A stretch of 10,039 nt of DNA from Pseudomonadota bacterium (GTDB taxonomy: Bacteria > Desulfobacterota > WTBG01 > CAIYCZ01): assembly GCA_026388865.1 (NCBI GenBank), contig JAPLIX010000183.1:1-10039 (forward strand). The letters run 5' to 3'. The first letter of the stretch is position 1, and each line of letters begins with the position of its first letter. Made by a program: the position numbers and the translations under genes. The notes below the pieces were generated by a model. It did no database searches. It saw nothing but the letters and a program-made list of their open reading frames with translations, and had not been told where the DNA came from. Positions 6,661-10,039 of the stretch are shown one piece after another.

Positions 6661-7513
6661 CAATGATAAAAATATGTTCACTACTGCCGTTCACCGGCGC
6701 GTTCTCATCGCCCTGACGTTTCTTATGTGGGTCTTGAGCGGTTGCACTGCTCTGCGTACTCCACCATCCCGCGAAATCCCTCCTTTACAAGAACCCCGGG
6801 TGTTCCTGCAGAACATACTTAAAGAGTATGATGCACTAAAATTTTTCTCGGCACTGTCACGAATGAAGATAGCCTCTCCCCGTGGTGCCTTGAGCTTGAA
6901 AGGTGCAGTGGTTGTCCGTATCCCCTCCTGCCTCAGAGTTGAGATGTTTGCCTTTCTAAACCAGCTTGCTTTCCTTTTTGCAACTGATAGCGCAACCATG
7001 AGCGTTTACCTTCCTGCACATAATGTAATCTATACCGGGAAAGCCGCACATGAACATCTGTCATTCCTGTACGGCAGTAACATACCTCTGCAGGATGCAA
7101 TAACGCTGTTCCTGGGATATCCCCATCTGTCACCCTATGATGCCTCGCGGGTTACCTGGCAGTATGATAATGGCTGTTATCTGTTGGTGCTGCGGTCTGA
7201 CGGTGGATACCGTCAGCAGGTCTGGGTTGACCCGGTGCTCAATAAAATTATAAAATATATGCTCTATGATGCTGCGGGCAGAGCTCAGTATGAATTCTTG
7301 TTCAAAGATTTCAGACCAGCGGGCACCCACACGGTCCCTTTTACCATTGACCTCATGTTTCATCAGTCACAAACCCATATTATAATCGCCTATGCAGACA
7401 TAGACAGTGCTCTTCCTCCGGAGGCCGGGCTCTTCACGCTAATTCCACCGGTTCAGACCAGGAGGCTTCCGCTTGAGGAATTATCGCGGTCCTTCATCAT
7501 CAAGGCTGATTAA
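6647..7513 (+). CDS. LolB/DUF4292-like lipoprotein
   Basis: This protein of up to 288 residues has a classical lipobox, VLSGC, with Cys33 counted from the ATG at 6647. After the Cys there is a Pro-rich linker (about 34-48), then alternating strands and a helix resembling the LolA/LolB half-barrel. One part resembles the LolB/DUF4292 pattern (LKGAVVVRIPSCLRVEM, MSVYLPAHNVIYTGKA, ITLFLGYP). Such proteins bind lipid or lipoprotein acyl chains at the outer membrane. The assignment rests on the pattern only and is less certain than the lipoprotein call. Start choice is open. ATG 6647 overlaps the TPR gene by 14 nt with a purine tract right against it. ATG 6674 (MFTTAVHRR) gives a more normal 23-residue signal peptide but has no Shine-Dalgarno. 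Either way, translation is probably coupled to the TPR gene. Confidence 0.75.
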   Translation: MQKSSNDKNMFTTAVHRRVLIALTFLMWVLSGCTALRTPPSREIPPLQEPRVFLQNILKEYDALKFFSALSRMKIASPRGALSLKGAVVVRIPSCLRVEMFAFLNQLAFLFATDSATMSVYLPAHNVIYTGKAAHEHLSFLYGSNIPLQDAITLFLGYPHLSPYDASRVTWQYDNGCYLLVLRSDGGYRQQVWVDPVLNKIIKYMLYDAAGRAQYEFLFKDFRPAGTHTVPFTIDLMFHQSQTHIIIAYADIDSALPPEAGLFTLIPPVQTRRLPLEELSRSFIIKAD

Positions 7514-7535
7514 AGTGAAAACAACCTTTTCCCTT
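7513..7535 (+). terminator. Weak hairpin at the end of the envelope gene cluster
   Basis: GAAAA (7517-7521) and TTTTC (7527-7531) pair around loop CAACC, extended past one mismatch by AAG/CTT. An alternative outer arm, ATCAAGG (7499-7505) with CCTTGAT (7532-7538), is also possible. Only a short ATTTTA run follows. It may be a weak terminator between the lipoprotein gene and the receiver gene. Confidence 0.25.
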
Positions 7536-7562
7536 GATAATTTTAAATGAACATTGTATGTA
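7534..7562 (+). promoter_or_regulatory. Weak promoter candidate before the receiver/glgC pair
   Basis: TTGATA (7534-7539) and TATGTA (7557-7562) are 17 nt apart in the 92-nt AT-rich gap before the receiver gene. The -35 is good (4/6) and the -10 poor (3/6). A 7-bp inverted repeat, AGTGAAA (7514-7520) and TTTCACT (7583-7589), flanks the site. Confidence 0.25.
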
Positions 7563-7605
7563 ACAATCAAACTAGTAACTCATTTCACTCGTACCCGTAC
7601 CGGCT

Positions 7606-7980
7606 ATGGCGAACGAAAAAATCCTTTTGGTGGATGATGAAGAAAACCTCCTCATGCTCTACAAACAGGAGCTGCTTGACGAGGGCTATCAGGTCGTTAC
7701 TGCCGGCGATGCACGGGAGGGAATTGAGAAAATAAAGAGCGAAGAGCTTGATGTAGTAATTATGGATATCAGGATGCCGGCCATGGACGGCCTCGAAGCT
7801 ATCGGAAAAATCCTTGGCCTGAAAAAAGATATTCCTATTATTTTAAACACTGCCTATTCTACCTATAAAGAGGACTTTATGAGCTGGGCTGCTGATGCCT
7901 ACGTGGTGAAGTCCTCTGATCTTACCCAGCTTAAAATAACCATACGCAACGTACTCGATAAGAAAAAATCTCCTTCATGA
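7606..7980 (+). CDS. Stand-alone response regulator receiver domain
   Basis: This 124-residue CheY-like receiver has no output domain. Visible signature residues are the acidic pair D10/D11 in ILLVDDEEN, the phosphoacceptor D54 in VVIMDIRMPAMDGLEA, T82 in IILNTAYST, the aromatic switch position Y99 in DAYVVK, and invariant K102. The stretch NTAYSTYKEDFMSWAADAYVVKSSDL is a style I associate with single-domain receivers of anaerobic Gram-negative bacteria. No kinase gene is in the window. Its stop overlaps the next gene's start as ATGA (7977-7980), so it is translationally coupled to the GlgC-like gene. Without a DNA-binding part it probably acts by protein contact or as a phosphorelay link. 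A direct effect on the pyrophosphorylase is inference from coupling. The ATG at 7606 gives a full beta-1 strand; no good Shine-Dalgarno precedes it. Confidence 0.9.
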   Translation: MANEKILLVDDEENLLMLYKQELLDEGYQVVTAGDAREGIEKIKSEELDVVIMDIRMPAMDGLEAIGKILGLKKDIPIILNTAYSTYKEDFMSWAADAYVVKSSDLTQLKITIRNVLDKKKSPS

Positions 7981-9122
7981 AAAAAGTCTTAGCCATGGTG
8001 CTGGCCGGTGGCAGGGGCGAGCGCCTTTACCCGCTGACGCGCGACCGGGCAAAACCTGCAGTGCCGTTTGCCGCGCTATACCGGATCATTGATTTCACGC
8101 TCAGCAACTGCGTAAACTCCGGGATACGCAGGATACGCATGAATGAATTTATTAACGTCATACCGGCCCAGCAGCGCATCAACGAAAGCTGGTATCAGGG
8201 CACTGCCGATGCCATTTTCCAGAACATATATACCCTGCAGCAGGAGCGTCCGGACCTGGTGCTGGTGCTGTCAGGCGACCATGTGTATAAAATGGATTAC
8301 CGGGCTTTGATTGAGCAGCACCTTAAAAAGAAGGCTGACCTTACCTTTGCGACGATTGCAATGGATAAAAAATACTGCAGGGAATTCGGCGTGGTGCAGA
8401 TTGATAAAGATTTCCGGGTGATTGGCTTCCAGGAAAAGCCGGAAGTGCCCAAAACCATGCCGGATAACCCTGATGCGATCCTCATCAACCTGGGGGTCTA
8501 TGTTTTTAATACCGAGATCCTGGTCAAGCGGCTTATAGATAATGCTAAGGATAAAGATACCGAACATGATTTCGGCAAAAACATTATCCCCCAGATGATA
8601 GCAAAAGACCGGGTGTTTACCTTTCCCTTGATAGATAACAAGACCGGGCAACCCGGCTACTGGAGAGACGTGGGCACCCTGGATGCCTATTGGGAGGCAA
8701 GCATGGACATGCTTAATTCCCGTCCTCGATTTAATATTTATGATGCTGACTGGCCGATACTTACGGATGAAGAAATAAGCGCGCCGGCCAAAATCGAGGG
8801 GTTCAGAGAAAAGGGCGGCATCATGTACGGAAGCGTATTCAATTCAATAATTTCGCAGGGATGTATCGTACGCTCCGGACATGTGTCAGAGTCCATTCTC
8901 TCACCCAATGTGACGGTTGATGAATATGCCACGGTTATAAATGCCATACTGATGAATGATGTGCAGGTGGGAAAGAACTGTCGTATTAAGAGGACTATTG
9001 TTGATAAAGGCGTCCGCATTCCGCATGGAACAGAAGTCGGTTACCATCCTGAAAATGATAAAAAGAGGTTTACCGTAACCGATTCCGGTATTGTCGTCAT
9101 TGGCAAGGGGGCTGCATTTTAG
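7977..9122 (+). CDS. glgC: Glucose-1-phosphate adenylyltransferase-like protein with a short N-terminal domain
   Basis: This is a GlgC-type enzyme, which makes ADP-glucose from ATP and glucose 1-phosphate for glycogen synthesis in the cytoplasm. Seen are the nucleotide loop LAGGRGERLYPLT (9-21), AKPAVPF (25-31), GTADAIFQN (75-83), catalytic D101 in LSGDHVYK (equivalent to E. coli D142) and K154 in FQEKP (E. coli K195). HDFGKNIIP (197-205), GYWRDVGTLDAYW (227-239) and a C-terminal left-handed beta-helix (about 282-380) follow. It has 381 residues, against about 405-430 usually. Against remembered E. coli GlgC, the segment between SGIRRM and MNEFV is missing: RRI-R-MNEF here replaces about 25 residues that contain VITQYQSH and QRGWSFF. 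The loss is in frame, beside a 9-bp tandem repeat (8122-8139). It removes a core strand and the position of allosteric Q74, so activity or regulation is doubtful unless this is an assembly error. The start overlaps the receiver stop (ATGA). Confidence 0.88.
   Translation: MKKVLAMVLAGGRGERLYPLTRDRAKPAVPFAALYRIIDFTLSNCVNSGIRRIRMNEFINVIPAQQRINESWYQGTADAIFQNIYTLQQERPDLVLVLSGDHVYKMDYRALIEQHLKKKADLTFATIAMDKKYCREFGVVQIDKDFRVIGFQEKPEVPKTMPDNPDAILINLGVYVFNTEILVKRLIDNAKDKDTEHDFGKNIIPQMIAKDRVFTFPLIDNKTGQPGYWRDVGTLDAYWEASMDMLNSRPRFNIYDADWPILTDEEISAPAKIEGFREKGGIMYGSVFNSIISQGCIVRSGHVSESILSPNVTVDEYATVINAILMNDVQVGKNCRIKRTIVDKGVRIPHGTEVGYHPENDKKRFTVTDSGIVVIGKGAAF
8122..8139. repeat. 9-bp tandem repeat GGATACGCA x2 at the glgC deletion point
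   Basis: GGATACGCA occurs twice in a row (8122-8130 and 8131-8139) exactly where the GlgC-like protein loses about 24 residues relative to the family. It codes for the doubled I-R-R-I-R stretch. Short direct repeats of this kind can mark slippage or deletion joints, or an assembly collapse. Confidence 0.7.
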
Positions 9123-9131
9123 TACAGCCCC
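9108..9131. terminator. GC-rich hairpin between convergent glgC and slipin genes
   Basis: GGGGCTG (9108-9114) pairs perfectly with CAGCCCC (9125-9131) around a 10-nt loop that contains the glgC stop TAG (9120-9122). The position between two convergent genes only 19 nt apart fits a shared terminator. Neither side has a T-run right after the stem, so an intrinsic mechanism is not certain. Confidence 0.4.
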
Positions 9132-9141
9132 GGCCCTGCCT

Positions 9142-9915
9142 TTAAACTCCTGCCAATTTCTTTTCTGCCATCTCAGCAAGCTTTATAAAAGGTTTAAACA
9201 GGTCAATAGGTATCGGGAAGATGGTGGTTGAATTCTTTTCCGCTGCCACCTCGGTCAGGGTCTGCAGATACCGGAGCTGGAGCGCTATGGGCTTATCAGC
9301 AATTATATCAGCAGCCTGTCCCAGCTTTACCGCAGCCTGGAATTCACCTTCTGCATGAATGACCTTGGCGCGCCGATCCCTCTCAGCTTCAGCCTGCTTT
9401 GCCATGGCCCGCTTCATTTCATCCGGGAGGTCAATGTGCTTTACTTCCACATTGGTGACCTTTATGCCCCAGGGGTCGGTCTGCTTATCAAGAATTTCCT
9501 GGAGGCGGATATTAATCTGCTCCCGATCTGCCAGGAGCTCATCCAGCTCTGCCTGGCCGCATACACTGCGCAGCGTTGTCTGTGCAAGCTGTGATGTGGC
9601 ATAGAGGAAGTTTTCCACCTCCACCACTGCCTTGTTGGGATCCATAACACGGAAGTACAGAACCGCGTTCACCTTGACTGAGACATTATCCCGGGTAATG
9701 ACATCCTGCGACGGCACGTCAAGCGTTACCAGCCTGAGGCTTATCTTCTGCAATTTATCAATAATAGGGATGAGGATAATCAGGCCAGGCCCTTTGCTGC
9801 CGATGAGGCGCCCAAGTCTGAAGATAACCCCGCGCTCGTATTCATTCAGTATCCTGATGGCGCTGGCAAGAAACATTATCCCGAACAGAATAAGTGCTGG
9901 TACAAATAGGCTCAT
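9142..9915 (-). CDS. Slipin / stomatin-like SPFH membrane protein
   Basis: This 257-residue prokaryotic stomatin homologue has an N-terminal membrane segment (residues 2-20) and the start of the SPFH domain in EYERGVIFRLGR (25-36). GPGLIILIPIIDK (42-54), the family core DVPSQDVITRDNVSVKVNAVLYFRV (66-90) and a long charged helix AMAKQAEAERDRRAKVIHAEGE (170-191) follow, with a tail ending EKKLAGV. Length and motif order are those of a complete slipin. Such proteins assemble into membrane-associated rings or microdomains and pair with NfeD proteases or scaffolds. The end of an NfeD-like gene lies 23 nt upstream on the same strand, as expected. The start is firm: AGGAGG (9923-9928) sits 7 nt before the ATG. 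The exact role in membrane stress or protein quality control is not visible from sequence. Confidence 0.93.
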   Translation of the reverse strand: MSLFVPALILFGIMFLASAIRILNEYERGVIFRLGRLIGSKGPGLIILIPIIDKLQKISLRLVTLDVPSQDVITRDNVSVKVNAVLYFRVMDPNKAVVEVENFLYATSQLAQTTLRSVCGQAELDELLADREQINIRLQEILDKQTDPWGIKVTNVEVKHIDLPDEMKRAMAKQAEAERDRRAKVIHAEGEFQAAVKLGQAADIIADKPIALQLRYLQTLTEVAAEKNSTTIFPIPIDLFKPFIKLAEMAEKKLAGV

Positions 9916-9938
9916 AGTATTTCCTCCTTTTCTTGAGA

Positions 9939-10039
9939 TTATTTTTTGCTGACCTTTTCAACGTCGACCATCATATTTTTAACTTTGACAACCCGCACCG
10001 CGGTGCCCTTTTCAATCAAGGCAGTGCTGCGCGCGTTCC
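9939..10039 (-). CDS. NfeD-like protein, C-terminal end only
   Basis: The minus strand contains an open frame entering from the window edge and ending at TAA (9939-9941), giving 32 visible residues. The stretch TALIEKGTAVRVVKVKNMMVDVEKV has the pattern of the last strands of the NfeD OB-fold (I-x-KG-x-x-V-x-V-x-x-V-x-x-x-x-L/M-x-V). The position, 23 nt before a slipin gene, is the standard nfeD-slipin arrangement. Whether the full protein carries the N-terminal serine protease (ClpP-like) region or is the short form cannot be told from here. Confidence 0.7.
   Translation of the reverse strand, partial: NARSTALIEKGTAVRVVKVKNMMVDVEKVSKK

Noticed and set aside
7514..7589. Inverted repeat AGTGAAA/TTTCACT with a 62-nt spacer
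   Set aside because: Seven pairs at that distance in AT-rich sequence are expected by chance. It is mentioned with the promoter candidate only.
9355..9952. Plus-strand open frames opposite slipin
   Set aside because: The slipin frame has a full SPFH domain and a strong AGGAGG site. The opposite frames overlap each other and lack start signals.

Overview
The window looks like an ordinary chromosomal segment of a diderm (Gram-negative), probably anaerobic bacterium. The evidence is several lipoprotein signal peptides, periplasmic M16 proteases, a SPOR protein, a membrane polyferredoxin with a CD1871A-type mini-protein, and moderate base composition. Protein style, especially the receiver, the TPR lipoprotein and the polyferredoxin, resembles Desulfobacterota or Nitrospirota. 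This taxonomic guess is inference from remembered families, not a search. I see no phage, IS element, CRISPR array, tRNA or rRNA.

Layout: (1) 1-608 (+), the C-terminal end of a protein with two SPOR-like repeats, followed by a good hairpin-plus-T-tract terminator. (2) 754-1719 (-), a two-gene redox operon. It consists of a 48-residue GTG-start CXXC protein of the CD1871A type, which is easily missed, and a polytopic NapH/NosR-like 4Fe-4S protein. A promoter candidate lies just upstream. (3) 1912-7513 (+), an envelope module: an exported zinc M16 protease with a coiled-coil insertion, a lipoprotein M16 partner without the zinc site, a lipoprotein with about 15 TPRs, and a LolB/DUF4292-like lipoprotein whose possible start overlaps the TPR gene. 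(4) 7606-9122 (+), a stand-alone receiver domain joined by an ATGA overlap to a GlgC-like ADP-glucose pyrophosphorylase. (5) 9142-10039 (-), slipin preceded by the end of nfeD, an SPFH membrane pair convergent with glgC.

How the genes work together: the two M16 proteins carry complementary halves of the family's functional motifs (zinc site versus Arg/Tyr motif), so they probably form a heterodimeric periplasmic protease. The following TPR and LolB-like lipoproteins suggest an outer-membrane or lipoprotein handling role. The receiver/GlgC coupling suggests carbon storage under phospho-signal influence.

The most notable points are the hidden CD1871A-like gene, the roughly 24-codon in-frame gap in GlgC next to a 9-bp tandem repeat, and the receiver-glgC coupling. 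I did not find a convincing wholly new system.
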